64,000 bases of DNA, from the NCBI GenBank assembly GCA_944474755.1, contig OX104112.1:21354460-21418459 (forward strand). The letters are read 5' to 3'. Of this stretch, positions 46,281 to 57,489 are shown piece after piece. A model generated the notes under the pieces. That model ran no database searches. It worked only from the letters and a program-made list of their open reading frames with translations, and was not told where the DNA came from. Every line of letters begins with the position of its first letter. Positions within the stretch are counted from its first letter, which is position 1. A program made the position numbers and the translations under genes. This DNA comes from Limnoperna fortunei. Lineage: Eukaryota > Mollusca > Bivalvia > Mytilida > Modiolidae.

Positions 46281-46340
46281 CCCTCGGTTGATATTGGCCC
46301 TCGAGCCTTCTGCTCTGGGACCAATATCAAACCAAGGGCT
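46281..46340. repeat. Foldback element with GAT-ATTGG arms, about 60 bp
   Basis: Left arm GCCCTCGGTTGATATTGG faces right arm CCAATATCAAACCAAGGGC across a loop containing CTCGAGCC. The stem is imperfect by a few bases. It resembles the 1501-1612 element in size class and in having a GC-richer centre, but the sequences are unrelated. Confidence 0.75.
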
Positions 46341-46540
46341 TATAATAAAAATGATATCAAACATGTCAGGTAATAATTATATGTATGCTGCGATTAACTT
46401 ATTAATTGCTTTAATTGGATAAAGGCACTAAAATTACGTAATCTTAGATATTTTATGAATCGATATTTCCTCTGAACTACTTTTAGTTGTTTATTCGTAG
46501 AAACTGAATAATCAGAAGTCAAAATCAGAAGTCAAAAGTA

Positions 46541-49500
46541 TCGTTGATAGCTAGAAGTAGTATATGATTGTTTTTTGTCCGGTCGTTGATAGCTAGAAGT
46601 AGTATATGATTGTTTTTTGTCCGGTCGTTGATAGCTAGAAGTAGTATATGATTGTTTTTCTCCGGTCGTTGATAGCTAGAAGTAGTATATGATTGTTTTT
46701 TATCCGGTCGTTGATAGCTAGAAGTAGTATATGATTGTTGTATGTCCGGTCGTTGATAGCTAGAAGTAGTATATGATTGTTTTTCTCCGGTCGTTGATAG
46801 CTAGAAGTAGTATATGTTTGTTTTTTGTCCGGTCGTTGATAGCTAGAAGTAGTATATGATTGTTTTTTGTCCGGTCGTGGATAGCTAGAAGTAGTATATG
46901 ATTGTTTTTTGTCCGGTCGTTGATAGCTAGAAGTAGTATATGATTGTTTTTGTCCGGTCGTTGATAGCTAGAAGTAGTATATGATTGTTTTTTGTCCGGT
47001 CGTTGATAGCTAGAAGTAGTATATGATTGTTTTATGTCCGGTCATGGATAGCTAGAAGTAGTTTATGATTGTTTTTTGTCCGGTCGTGGATAGCTAGAAG
47101 TAGTCAATGATTGTTTTTTGTCCTGTCGTTGATAGCTAGAAGTAGTATATTATTGTTTTTTGTCCGGTCGTTGATAGCTAGAAGTAGTATATGATTGTTT
47201 TTTGTCCGGTCGTTGATAGCTAGAAGTAGTCTATGATTGTTTTTTCTCCGGTCGTTGATAGCTAGAAGTAGTCTATAATTGTTTTTTGTCCGGTCATTGA
47301 TAGTTGGAAGTAGTATATGATTGTTTTTTGTCCAGTCGTTGATAGCTAGAAGTAATATATGATTGTTTTTTTGTCCAGTCGTGGATAGCTAGAAGTAGTA
47401 TATGATTGTTTTTTGTCCGGTCGTTGATAGCTAGAAGTAGTATATGATTGTTTTTTGTCCGGTCGTTGATAGCTAGAAGTAGTATATGATTGTTTTTTGT
47501 CCGGTCGTGGATAGCTAGAAGTAGTATATGATTGTTTTTGTCCGGTCGTGGATAGCTAGAAGTAGTATATGATTGTTTTGTGTCCGGTCGTTGATAGCTA
47601 GAAGTAGTATATGATTGTTTTTTGTCCGGTCGTTGATAGCTAGAAGTAGTATATGATTGTTTTTTATCCGGTCGTTGATAGCTAGAAGTAGTATATGATT
47701 GTTTTTTGTCCGGTCGTTGATAGCTAGAAGTAGTCTATGATTGTTTTTTGTCCGGTCGTTGATAGCTAGAAGTAGTCTATGATTGTTTTTGTCCTGTCGT
47801 TGATAGCAAGAAGAAGTATATGATTGTTTTTTGTCCGGTCGTTGATAGCTAAAAGTAGTATATGATTGTTTTTTGTCCGGTCGTTGATAGCTAGAAGTAG
47901 TCTATGATTGTTTTTTGTCCGGTCGTTGATAGCTAGAAGTAGTATATGATTGTTTTATGTCCGGTCGTTGATAGCTAGAAGTAGTCTATGATTGTTTTTT
48001 GTCCAGTCGTTGATAGCTAGAAGTAGTCTATGATTGTTTTTGTCCGGTCGTTGATTGCAAGAAGAAGTATATGATTGTTTTTTGTCCGGTCGTTGATAGC
48101 TAGAAGTAGTATATGATTGTTTTTTGTCCGGTCGTTGATAGCTAGAAGTAGTCTATGATTGTTTTTTGTCCGGTCGTTAATAGCTAGAAGTAGTCTATGA
48201 TTGTTTTTTGTCCGGTCTTTGATAGCTAGAAGTAGTATATGATTGTTTTTTTTGTCCGGTCGTGGATAGCTAGAAGTAGTATATGATTGTTTTTTGTCCG
48301 GTCGTTGATAGCTAGAAATAGTATATGATCGTTTTTGTCCGGTCGTTGATAGCTAGAAGTAGTATATGATTGTTTTTTGTCCGGTCGTTGATAGCTAGAA
48401 GTATTATATGATTGTTTTATGTCCAGTCGTTGATATCTAAAAGTAGTATATGATTGTTTTTTGTCCGTGCGTGGCTAGCTAGAAGTAGTATATGATTGTT
48501 TTTTGTCCGGTCGTTGATAGCTAAAAGTAGTATATGATTGTTTTTTTGTCCGGTCGTTGATAGCTAGAAGTAGTATATGATTGTTTTTTGTCCGGTCGTT
48601 GATAGCTAGAAGTAGTCTATGATTGTGTTTTGTCCGGTCGTTGATAGCTAGAAGTAGTATATGATTGTTTTTTGTCCGGTCGTTGATAGCTAGAAGTAGT
48701 TTATGATTGTTTTTTGTCCGGTCGTGGATAGCTAGAAGTAGTATATGATTGTTTTTTGTCCTGTCGTTGATAGCTAGAAGTAGTATATGATTGTTTTTTG
48801 TCCGGTCGTTGATAGCTAGAAGTAGTTTAAGATTGTTTTTTGTCCGGTCGTGGATAGCTAGAAGTAGTCTATGATTGTTTTTTGTCCTGTCGTTGATAGC
48901 TAGAAGTAGTATATGATTGTTTTTTGTCCGGTCGTTGATAGCTAGAAGTAGTATATGATTGTTTTTTGTCCAGTCGTTGATAGCTAGAAGTAATATATGA
49001 TTGTTTTTTTGTCCAGTCGTGGATAGCTAGAAGTAGTATATGATTGTTTTTTGTCCGGTCGTTGATAGCTAGAAGTAGTATATGATTGTTTTTTGTCCGG
49101 TCGTTGATAGCTAGAAGTAGTATATGATTGTTTTTTGTCCGGTCGTGGATAGCTAGAAGTAGTATATGATTGTTTTTGTCCGGTCGTGGATAGCTAGAAG
49201 TAGTATATGATTGTTTTTTGTCCGGTCGTTGATAGCTAGAAGTAGTATATGATTGTTTTTTGTCCGGTCGTTGATAGCTAGAAGTAGTATATGATTGTTT
49301 TTTATCCGGTCGTTGATAGCTAGAAGTAGTAAATGATTGTTTTTTGTCCGGTCGTTGATAGCTAGAAGTAGTCTATGATTGTTTTTTGTCCGGTCGTTGA
49401 TAGCTAGAAGTAGTCTATGATTGTTTTTGTCCTGTCGTTGATAGCAAGAAGAAGTATATGATTGTTTTTTGTCCGGTCGTTGATAGCTAGAAGTAGTATA

Positions 49501-51199
49501 TGATTGTTTTTTGTCCGGTCGTTGATAGCTAGAAGTAGTCTATGATTGTTTTTTGTCCGGTCGTTGATAGCTAGAAGTAGTCTATGATTGTTTTTTGTCC
49601 GGTCGTTGATAGCCAGAAGTAGTATATGATTGTTTTTTTGTCCAGTCGTGGATAGCTAGAAGTAGTATATGATTGTTTTTTGTCCGGTCGTTGATAGCTA
49701 GAAGTAGTATATGATTGTTTTTTGTCCGGTCGTTGATAGCTAGAAGTAGTCTATGATTGTTTTTTGTCCGGTCGTGGATAGCTAGAAGTAGTCTATGATT
49801 GTTTTTTTATCCTGTCGTTGATAGCTAGAAGTAGTATATGATTGTTTTTTGTCCGGTCGTTGATAGCTAGAAGTAGTATATGATTGTTTTTTGTCCGGTC
49901 GTTTATAGCTAGAAGTTGTCTATGATTGTTTTTTGTCCGGTAGTTGATAGCTAGAAGTAGTCTATGATTGTTTTTGTCCGGTCGTTGATAGCTAGAAGTA
50001 GTATATGATTGTTTTTTGTCCGGTCATTGATAGCTAGAAGTAGTATATGATTGTTTTTTGTCCGGTCGTGGATAGCTAGAAGTAGTATATGATTATTTTT
50101 TGTCCGGTCGTTGATAGCTAGAAGTAGTATATGATTGTTTTTTGTCCGGTCGTTGATAGCTAGAAGTAGTATATGATTGTTTTTGTCCGGTGGTGGATAG
50201 CTAGAAGTAGTATATGATTGTATTTTGTCCGGTCGTGGATAGCTAGAAGTAGTATATGATTGTTTTTTGTTCGGTCGTTGATAGCTAGAAGTAGTATATG
50301 ATTGTTTTTTGTCCGGTCGTTGATAGCTAGAAGTAGTATATGATTGTTTTTTGTCCGGTCGTTGATAGCTAGAAGTAGTATATGATTGTTTTTTGTCCGG
50401 TCGTTGATAGCTAGAAGTAGTCTATGATTGTTTTTTGTCCGGTCGTTGATAGCTAGAAGTAGTCTATGATTGTTTTTGTCCTGTCGTTGATTGCAAGAAG
50501 AAGTATATGATTGTTTTTTGTCCGGTCGTTGATAGCTAGAAGTAGTATATGATTGTTTTTTGTCCGGTCGTTGATAGCTAGAAGTAGTCTATGATTGTTT
50601 TTTGTCCGGTCGTTAATAGCTAGAAGTAGTCTATGATTGTTTTTTGTCCGGTCTTTGATAGCTAGAAGTAGTATATGATTGTTTTTTTTTGTCCGGTCGT
50701 GGATAGCTAGAAGTAGTATATGATTGTTTTTTGTCCGGTCGTTGATAGCTAGAAATAGTATATGATCGTTTTTGTCCGGTCGTTGATAGCTAGAAGTAGT
50801 ATATGATTGTTTTTTGTCCGGTCGTTGATAGCTAGAAGTATTATATGATAGTTTTATGTCCGGTCGTTGATATCTAAAAGTAGTATATGATTGTTTTTTG
50901 TCCGGTCATGGATAGCTAGAAGTAGTATATGATTGTTTTTTGTCCGGTCGTTGATAGCTAGAAGTAGTATATAATTGTTTTTTGTCCAGTCGTTGATAGC
51001 TAGAAGTAGTATATGATTGTTTTTTGTCCGGTCGTTGATATCTAGAAGTAGTATATGATTGTTTTTTGTCCGGTCGTTGATAGCTAGAAGTAGTATATGA
51101 TTGTTTTTTGTCCGGTCGTTGATAGCTAGAAGTAGTATATGATTGTTTTTTGTCCGGTCGTTGATAGCTAGAAGTAGTAAATGATTGTTTTTTGTCCGG
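46541..51199 (+). repeat. 4.7-kb array of a 42-bp minisatellite
   Basis: About 110 copies of a 42-bp unit (GTCGTTGATAGCTAGAAGTA, then GTATATGATTG and T6GTCCG). Variation is mostly T-run length (5-8), A/C in GTA/GTC, and GTTG/GTGG. Rare variants recur at fixed spacings, which reveals higher-order blocks (see findings). The last 300 bp on the minus strand is open (RPDKKQSYTTSSYQ repeats) because 42 is a multiple of three. This is not a gene. Confidence 0.97.
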
Positions 51200-52256
51200 A
51201 CATTGCATTGACTATTTAAAGAAACACGATCTAGAAAAAGCTTTATTAATAACTTTTATGGAAATATTATTTTATTCAGAAAGAAAGTAAATTGATAGTT
51301 TTTACCGTGTTAAAACATTAGGTAAAATTATTTCCGGATAACTTATGATGAGGTTCCGACTTCGTGTTTTGGTTCCGTTTATTTATGGAAAAGTGAACAA
51401 AAGATGCTGCAGTCAGAGAAACAGATTAGGCGTTGCAAAAATATTGATCGATGCCATAATGTTGAAGAATAAATGTACGTACAACACCGACAAACATGGT
51501 GATTGTTACAAATTAGACGTGTGAACGTCTCATAAAAAGGTGTCAGAATTGCTCATTCGCTCAATTCAATTGCAACAAATTTTTTGTTTCGTTTTCTGGC
51601 CACATTTCGTCACAAATGATATGGTTCGAATTCCTGTCATCAAAGTTAATACAAAGTGCATTTTATCGAATTCCCTATATCTCGCCTGCCATGAAAGTTA
51701 TATCCAGGGAAAGGCGAGGAATAGACCACGCATTCCTCGAATGAGCAGCTACGTCATCAACAGTATTTGAGTCAGTTTCAGTATAAAAACTCAACGAAAG
51801 GTCAATGACATTTAAGTATCATGTGGGTTGGCCTGTATGAGCGAATGGTTATGATAGTCATCTACTATTGATCACTGGCGTGTCAATATTGAGAATGATG
51901 GTTCGAGGGTAACAGCGGTCTATGGGGGTTCGACTCCAACCTTAAATAAGGAATACACCACATAAAGCGCTGAAATAGTTTAACAGTGATTTTTAACAAA
52001 AATGATGTTACTACGTTGATAACTATTAAAAATATCGAAATTTAGATGAATATTTAAATATATTATATTTTGAAGTAATATACCTTATAGACACAAATTT
52101 CCTTCTATGATTTATTTTGCATCGCCATCATTTATATAATATTTCTACAATTAACTACATTAATTATTAATTATTATCAAAATGATCACTGTTGACACAA
52201 CTCTACTTGATTTGTTTCGTTTAGAAGTTTAATAATATATTTTATTGACCTGATAT
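51200..52256. other. Upstream region of the B-box gene
   Basis: No coding sequence seen. Contains a diverged SINE at about 51825-51985. The likely 5' exon and promoter of the gene at 52270 must lie here or further upstream, but no TATA box or CpG cluster stands out. Confidence 0.5.
51825..51985 (+). mobile_element. Diverged tRNA-derived SINE
   Basis: Recognisable from GGCCTGTATGAGCGAATGG (A-box region), CATCTACTATTGATCAC in the middle of the head, GATGGTTCGAGGGTAAC (B-box) and a decayed tail with GCTGAAATAGTTTAAC. Same order as 43173-43431, but much more mutated and shortened. Confidence 0.7.
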
Positions 52257-52263
52257 TTTTCAG
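52257..52263 (+). promoter_or_regulatory. Probable 3' splice site just before the B-box gene start
   Basis: The stretch TTTTTCAG ends at 52263, six bases before the ATG at 52270, after an upstream pyrimidine-rich tract. It fits a splice acceptor for an intron in the 5' leader, with the whole coding sequence in the following exon. Inferred from sequence only. Confidence 0.5.
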
Positions 52264-52269
52264 GTAATA

Positions 52270-53934
52270 ATGGCTTCGTCCAATCAGAGTTGTGATCCAT
52301 GCTTGCGCAAGGAACTGTCACCTACAGTGGCCGTAAAATATTGCACTGATTGTGAAGAAAACCTCTGTCAAGACTGTCTGAATGCCCATAGTTTATTCAA
52401 AGCTTTTGCATCTCATCATTTAATCGATTTTGGATCGTTACCCATAGAAAAATTATCTGTTAAAAATTCCTGTACAAAACACGAAGAAATGATTCTCGAT
52501 TTTTTCTGTGTAGAACATGATTGTCTTTGTTGTCGCTCTTGCATGGCAGAAACACACCGGATTTGTCCAAAAATCGTTCCTGTGGACGTTGCTTCAAAAG
52601 CAGTACGAAGATCACCCATGATGGATGATGTATTTGGTACCGTATCAAGCATACGTGAAACTCTGGAAAAACTTATTTGTAACCGCAATGAGAATTTGAA
52701 GAGTCTGAATGATGAAGAAGCGGATGTGCTGCGAAATGTGTCGCGTATAAAATCTAAAATTGTAGAACGTCTTGATGATTTCGAGAAGAAAGTCATATCT
52801 GAGGTCAAATCTACAAAGACAAAATGCGAGACTCAAATTAAATCTGATAAGGACACATTATCCGAAATGAGGGAGTCTTTGGACGAGGTCGCCAGTAAAT
52901 TGGATCTTGTATCAAAACATGGATCAGAGAATCAGCTATTTATTTTATTAAATTCGTACAAATGGAAAGTTTCAGAATACAATATTGCAATACAGAAAAT
53001 GATAACATCAATGTTGACCTCTAAAATTTCGTTTAAAGAATCATCACAGCAACAACTCCAGATCGAATCGTTGGGGTCAGTACACATTGAGTCTACACCA
53101 TGTCCGATCAAGTATAAATCATCCAAATCAAATCAAGCTCAGGTTTTACCGACATCAATTCAGATGCCAACAAAGTTCGACTTTGACATGAAATTTGATA
53201 TTAAATCTACCGGTTATGTCCAGATAACCAGTATGGCTGTGATAGACGACAACCGTCTACTACTATGTAACTTCCGTAGTACCAAGTTACTGGTATATAG
53301 TGACCGTGGTGAGTACCTACAAGATTGTACGTTATCTGGTGAACCATGGGGTATTGCTATTATACCAGGTGAAGATAAAGCTGTAGTATCCCTCGGTTAT
53401 CAGTCGTCAATACAGTTTGTTGACATAAAATCAATGAAGTCCGGTGGTACACATTCTGTACGTGGTGGGTATGCCGGTGGTATAGCTGTTGTCGGTGATA
53501 AGATCTGTGTTGGTGGTGATGGGAAGATTTACATCCTCAGTAAACAAGGGAAGACAATAACTACAATAACTATACCTGGTGGTGACTACATTAACTACCT
53601 ACATCCGGGTCCTCAGGATAGTGTCTACTACACTGACAATAACACAGTAGGCTGTGTCAAACTCAGTGGAGAAGTACGTTTTACATGTACACCTGGAAAC
53701 TTCAACAGCCGGGCTGAAGCTGTGACTACTGACAGGGGAGGTAACCTGTACGTTGCTTGTAGGAACTCAAATAACATACATCGACTTTCGGCAGACGGGA
53801 ACGTCATTGATGTCATATTGGATCATGACAATAAAATTAGTCAACCATATGGTCTGGCATTTAGTAGAAATTATCGCAATTTCTTTGTGACAAACGACTG
53901 TGGAAAGTCGGTTTTCGTGTTTTCGTGTTCATAA
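52270..53934 (+). CDS. RING-less TRIM-like protein: two B-boxes, coiled coil, beta-propeller
   Basis: A 554-residue intact single-exon frame. B-box 1: Cys 8, 11, 25, 28, 33, 36 with His 40 and 49/50. B-box 2: Cys 68, His 71, Cys 80, His 83, Cys 88, Cys 91, His 96, Cys 99, the last replacing the usual His. A coiled coil spans about 125-245. From about 305 to the end, repeated blades (ITSMAVIDDNRLLLCNF, GEPWGIAIIP, PYGLAFSRNYRNFF) look like an NHL/TRIM-type six-bladed beta-propeller. No RING precedes the B-boxes, so direct E3 ligase activity is not expected. It probably acts as a cytoplasmic scaffold or partner of RING-TRIMs. Such genes are strongly expanded in bivalves and often linked to innate immunity. 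Start chosen because the acceptor lies six bases upstream and no earlier in-frame ATG is needed. Confidence 0.93.
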   Translation: MASSNQSCDPCLRKELSPTVAVKYCTDCEENLCQDCLNAHSLFKAFASHHLIDFGSLPIEKLSVKNSCTKHEEMILDFFCVEHDCLCCRSCMAETHRICPKIVPVDVASKAVRRSPMMDDVFGTVSSIRETLEKLICNRNENLKSLNDEEADVLRNVSRIKSKIVERLDDFEKKVISEVKSTKTKCETQIKSDKDTLSEMRESLDEVASKLDLVSKHGSENQLFILLNSYKWKVSEYNIAIQKMITSMLTSKISFKESSQQQLQIESLGSVHIESTPCPIKYKSSKSNQAQVLPTSIQMPTKFDFDMKFDIKSTGYVQITSMAVIDDNRLLLCNFRSTKLLVYSDRGEYLQDCTLSGEPWGIAIIPGEDKAVVSLGYQSSIQFVDIKSMKSGGTHSVRGGYAGGIAVVGDKICVGGDGKIYILSKQGKTITTITIPGGDYINYLHPGPQDSVYYTDNNTVGCVKLSGEVRFTCTPGNFNSRAEAVTTDRGGNLYVACRNSNNIHRLSADGNVIDVILDHDNKISQPYGLAFSRNYRNFFVTNDCGKSVFVFSCS

Positions 53935-54180
53935 TACGTAACAAAAAGTAATTTGCAGGTTGAAGTTCGTGTGTTTGTGTTTATTCGCAATGACAATTTT
54001 TAATTGCAATTCTAATTATGGAAATTGATAGAGACCGATGACCGGATATAAGTTAGGTAATAGACTATACGACAGACGTTTAGTTAGCCAACTTTGGTAT
54101 TTAAAAAACATTGTTTGATTAGGATCCTCTGAGATTGATTCATATATATGTTTGCAAAAATGACCGAATTTCAATATCTT

Positions 54181-54186
54181 AATAAA
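54181..54186 (+). terminator. Candidate polyadenylation signal of the B-box gene
   Basis: AATAAA repeated in AATAAATAAATACA, downstream of the stop at 53934. It is in AT-rich DNA, so chance occurrence is possible. Confidence 0.35.
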
Positions 54187-54799
54187 TAAATACAATGTAC
54201 ATATATCACATGGGATTAAAGAACATCAACAAATAAATAAATACCGACTTTTAATAGGCTGGAAAATACGTTCTATCTGCCAGGAAATGGAAAAAAACAT
54301 CATCATGGAGACACGCACCTTTTGACGTCATATATTACTCAGCGAAACAAATACAGTTTTTGCGGTGACCTTTTTCTAACATTTCCAATTACACAAACAC
54401 AGTTTTTTCTAGTATTTAATTTATTTAAGTATCAACTACAAACATTTGTTTATCCATGGATAAGAAAATATCCGTTTTGCACATTTTTTGTAGTTTATCG
54501 TTAAATGTATAATTATGCACTTATAATAACCATACATTGGAATTCCTGTTTGTTTATCATTAAAAAGCATTATAAGTTTATAGTTTACTGAGGTTTATGT
54601 CAAATATTCAGATATGATACGCAAAAATTGGAAGCCGGGATCCCCAAGCAAGTTTAAACAAATGTATTGAAGTTGAATACATATCTATCTAAGCAAATTC
54701 CCGTATGTCGAAAATATAGCGATTCGCCAGTCTTACCGGCTATCACAGTTCTGACAACTTGACTCCAATTTAAATTGACGAGGATTAACATTTTTCAAA

Positions 54800-54925
54800 A
54801 CGTAGTTCGGAGGGGAGGGTTCTCCGGGTATTCTGGCTTCCTATCCAATAATAGCTGGACTCAATGGTAATGCTGTAAAATTGCTGAAGGTGGCATTAAA
54901 AACCATTCAAACAAACAAATCAGGA
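54800..54925 (+). repeat. SINE 3'-domain remnant, plus strand
   Basis: Carries TCTCCGGGTATTCTGGCTTCC, GCTGTAAAATTGCTGAAGG and GTGGCATTAAAAACC with a CAAACAAACAAA tail. This is the same order as the 3' half of 43173-43431. The tRNA-like head is missing. Confidence 0.65.
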
Positions 54926-55419
54926 ATAGGAAGCCGGTGTACATTTAAGAACCACCGGCCTTTAGACACATTGGCAGCACATCTTGTTCGAGATCAATCT
55001 CGAACTCGTTACCAACAATATTACTCGCTCATGTGTGACAACACTAATATTAGATGAATAGTTCAGCGGGTTTTATCGGTGAGAATCCACGACTCTAGTA
55101 GAGTTCCCCTTTTCGTTACTGGATATTAAACCCAGTGTTATTCAGTTGAAAATTATTTTGATAAGTTATGCACGCTATGTAAGAAGTAGGAATATTGTTT
55201 ATTAATAGACTAGCCTTTATATTGTTTAACTACGGAAGCTTATTCGGGCCACTTTGTTGAAAAAAACATATTGCGTTTATTGTGATTAACTACCAACATC
55301 CGGGTACACATGACAGTGGTACTGAGTTATTAGTCTCAATGGCCTGTGTAACTGTCCAGCAACAATACTGTAATACAGTTATCAGACACAAAATGGTCTA
55401 CTAGTACTAGGCTTGTATA

Positions 55420-56475
55420 CCGGGCCAGACACAATTTGGCTATTACCAGGAACAAGGCTGGTATACCGGTGCCATACACAATTTGTATAGTACCAGGAAC
55501 AAGGTTGGTATACCGGTGCCAGACACAATTTCGTAAAGTACCAGGAACATTCTGGTATACCAGTGCCCAAAACATATTCGTATAGTACCAGGAACAAGGC
55601 TGGTATACCTGTGCCAAAAACAATTTGTATAGTACCAGGAACAAGGCTGGTATACCAGAGGCAGACTCAATTTCTTATAGTACCAGGAACAATGCTGGTA
55701 TATACCTATGCCAGACACAATTTGTATAGTACCAGGAACAATGCTGGTATACCAGTGCCAGACACAATTTCGTATAGTACCAGGAACAAGGTTGGTATAC
55801 CGGTGCCAGACACAATTTCGTATAGTACCAGGAACATTCGGGTATACCAGTGCCCAAAACATATTCGTATAGTACCAGGAACAAGGCTGGTATACCGGTG
55901 CCAGACACAATTCGTATAGTACCAGGAACAAGGCTGGTATACCGGTGCCAGACACAATTTGTATAGTACCAGGAACAAGGATGGTATACCGGTGCCAAAC
56001 ACAATTTGTATAGTACCAGGAACAATGCTGGTATACCGGTGCCAGACACAATTTGTGTAGTACCGGGAACAAGGCTGGCATACCTGTGCCAAACACAATT
56101 TGTATAGTACCGGGAACAATGCCGGTATACCGGTGCCAGACAATTTCGCATAGTACCAGGAACAAGGCTGGTATACCGGTGCTAACACAATTTGTAAAGT
56201 ACCAGGTACAAGGCTTGTATACCGGTGCTAGAAACAATTTTTGTATAGTACCAGGAACAATGCTGGTATGCCGGTGCCAAACACAATTTGTATAGTACCA
56301 GGAACAAGCTGGTATACCGGTGCCTGACACAATTTCGTATAGTACCAGGAACACTGCTGGTATACTGGTACCAGACACAATTTGTATAGTACCAGGAACA
56401 AGGCTGGTATACCGGTGCCGGACACAATTTGTATAGGACCAGAAACAATACTGGTGTACTGATGCCACACACACA
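55420..56475 (+). repeat. 47-bp minisatellite array
   Basis: About 22 units of CAGGAACAAGGCTGGTATAC, then CGGTGCCAGACACAATTTG, then TATAGTAC. The unit contains the palindrome GGTATACC. Because 47 is not a multiple of three, all frames are sampled and several long overlapping open frames appear on both strands (up to 343 codons on the minus strand). All are translations of the same repeat (FLVLYKLCLAPVYQ type), not proteins. Confidence 0.96.
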
Positions 56476-57236
56476 TTACTGGTTTAAAAATTCTTATTCC
56501 AGTACCGGTAAAAAATTCAATAATGTGTTGGGGAAACCAGAATATTATTGTTTATTTACAATAATGATATGTTTTCATTATTTGGAAAGAACTGATAAAA
56601 TCATCAGATACATTTGCTTAACCCATTTAAAAATTTAGTATGGGCCATTTTCTATTTTGATCGCTGCAGGTCCAAAATGTTGCGTCTTTAGGCAACGAAA
56701 CCATATAATTTTCAATTAAGTGAAGTAACGACACGTATTTTACTTAGATTCATCAAACTTTTTAATTTTGACTTCATACTGTATGTTACAAAGAAAATAA
56801 TAGAGATTAATTTTTCTATTTAGCCTTTGGTATCTTCCAAAGACGCAGTTGAGGTCTAACATGAGTCGAGGGACGATACCATGTCAAATAAAAAAAAATC
56901 AATATGGCGGCAATACATTTGTATTTACTTCTGTTGCTAAGGCTAGTTCGTTTGAGGAGAGAATATTTTTAAGTTGGGTGAAAGTACTCAATGCATTAAG
57001 AAAAACTATGACGTCGGAATGCATGAATGATGTGATTGTGTACATATATATTAAGCTGGAGTCTAGCGCACCTTGCACAAACTCGCAACCTATGTTGACA
57101 TGTAGATGATTAACCATTTTAATCTACTAAACAGCATCAAAGTTATAAAAAACACTCATTTATTATATTTATTATTTTAAAAATAGCTTATATTTCATTT
57201 GAAAGATTTATACAGTAAACGAAAAATATTGCTTAC
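56476..57236. other. Intergenic, nothing firm
   Basis: No supportable gene. Frames on both strands at about 56849-57117 overlap each other and have no recognisable features. Confidence 0.5.
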
Positions 57237-57452
57237 ACTCAAAATAACAATGTTTGGATTGTCGTCCTCGAATTTGAACACTAGTCTGCATAATGGCACG
57301 ACAATCTGATCGCAGGCATCGGCAGTATATGGCATCGTTCCTATCTTTGTTTTTCTGATATCCACACCCCTCTTGGATCAAGACCTTCCCGCCGGGAAAG
57401 CATCTCGAATTCTTGTATTCTTCATATTTTGGTGGGTATGGAAAGGCATGTC
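57237..57452 (-). CDS. Candidate internal exon of a secreted six-cysteine protein (partial)
   Basis: On the minus strand an open frame is bounded by an acceptor-like TTGTTAG (exon from 57452) and a donor-like GAGT|GTAAGC (exon end 57237), 216 nt. Both implied introns are phase 1, the pattern of mobile extracellular modules. The peptide includes HAFPYPPKYEEYKNSRCFPG, VLIQEGCGYQ, AIYCRCLRSDCRA and RQSKHC, with six cysteines in the exon. Spacing is C-x11-C-x12-C-x-C-x4-C-x17-C approximately. I do not recognise the family. It vaguely recalls von Willebrand factor C-type modules. Partner exons were not found with confidence. Confidence 0.35.
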
Positions 57453-57489
57453 CTAACAAGATAGTCAACCCATGGATATTTGCAGGCAT

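Larger units (their letters stand above)
44469..46540. other. AT-rich intergenic interval
   Basis: No gene supported. Contains the inverted repeat fragment 44645-44712 and two hairpins at 45743-45767 and 46281-46340 (listed). The remainder is AT-rich sequence without recognisable content. Confidence 0.6.
53935..55419. other. Downstream region of the B-box gene
   Basis: A possible polyadenylation signal AATAAA lies at 54181, about 250 bp past the stop codon. A headless SINE 3' end lies at about 54800-54925. No other gene is seen. Confidence 0.5.

Noticed and set aside
46541..51199. CRISPR-like look of regular repeats
   Set aside because: Units are contiguous with no unique spacers, and the DNA is eukaryotic. 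It is a minisatellite.
50906..51208. 100-codon minus-strand frame of RPDKKQSYTTSSYQ repeats
   Set aside because: The 42-bp unit is a multiple of three and free of stops in this frame over the last units only. It fails elsewhere in the array.
52416..53816. Several minus-strand and off-frame ORFs over the B-box gene
   Set aside because: They are shadows of the 554-codon gene, with no domain or composition of their own.
55336..56476. Open frames of up to 343 codons on both strands
   Set aside because: Pure translation of a 47-bp tandem repeat in several frames; no non-repeat sequence and no conserved start.
56849..57117. Opposed ORFs of 86 and 72 codons
   Set aside because: They overlap on opposite strands, have no motif, and no splice signals stand out.
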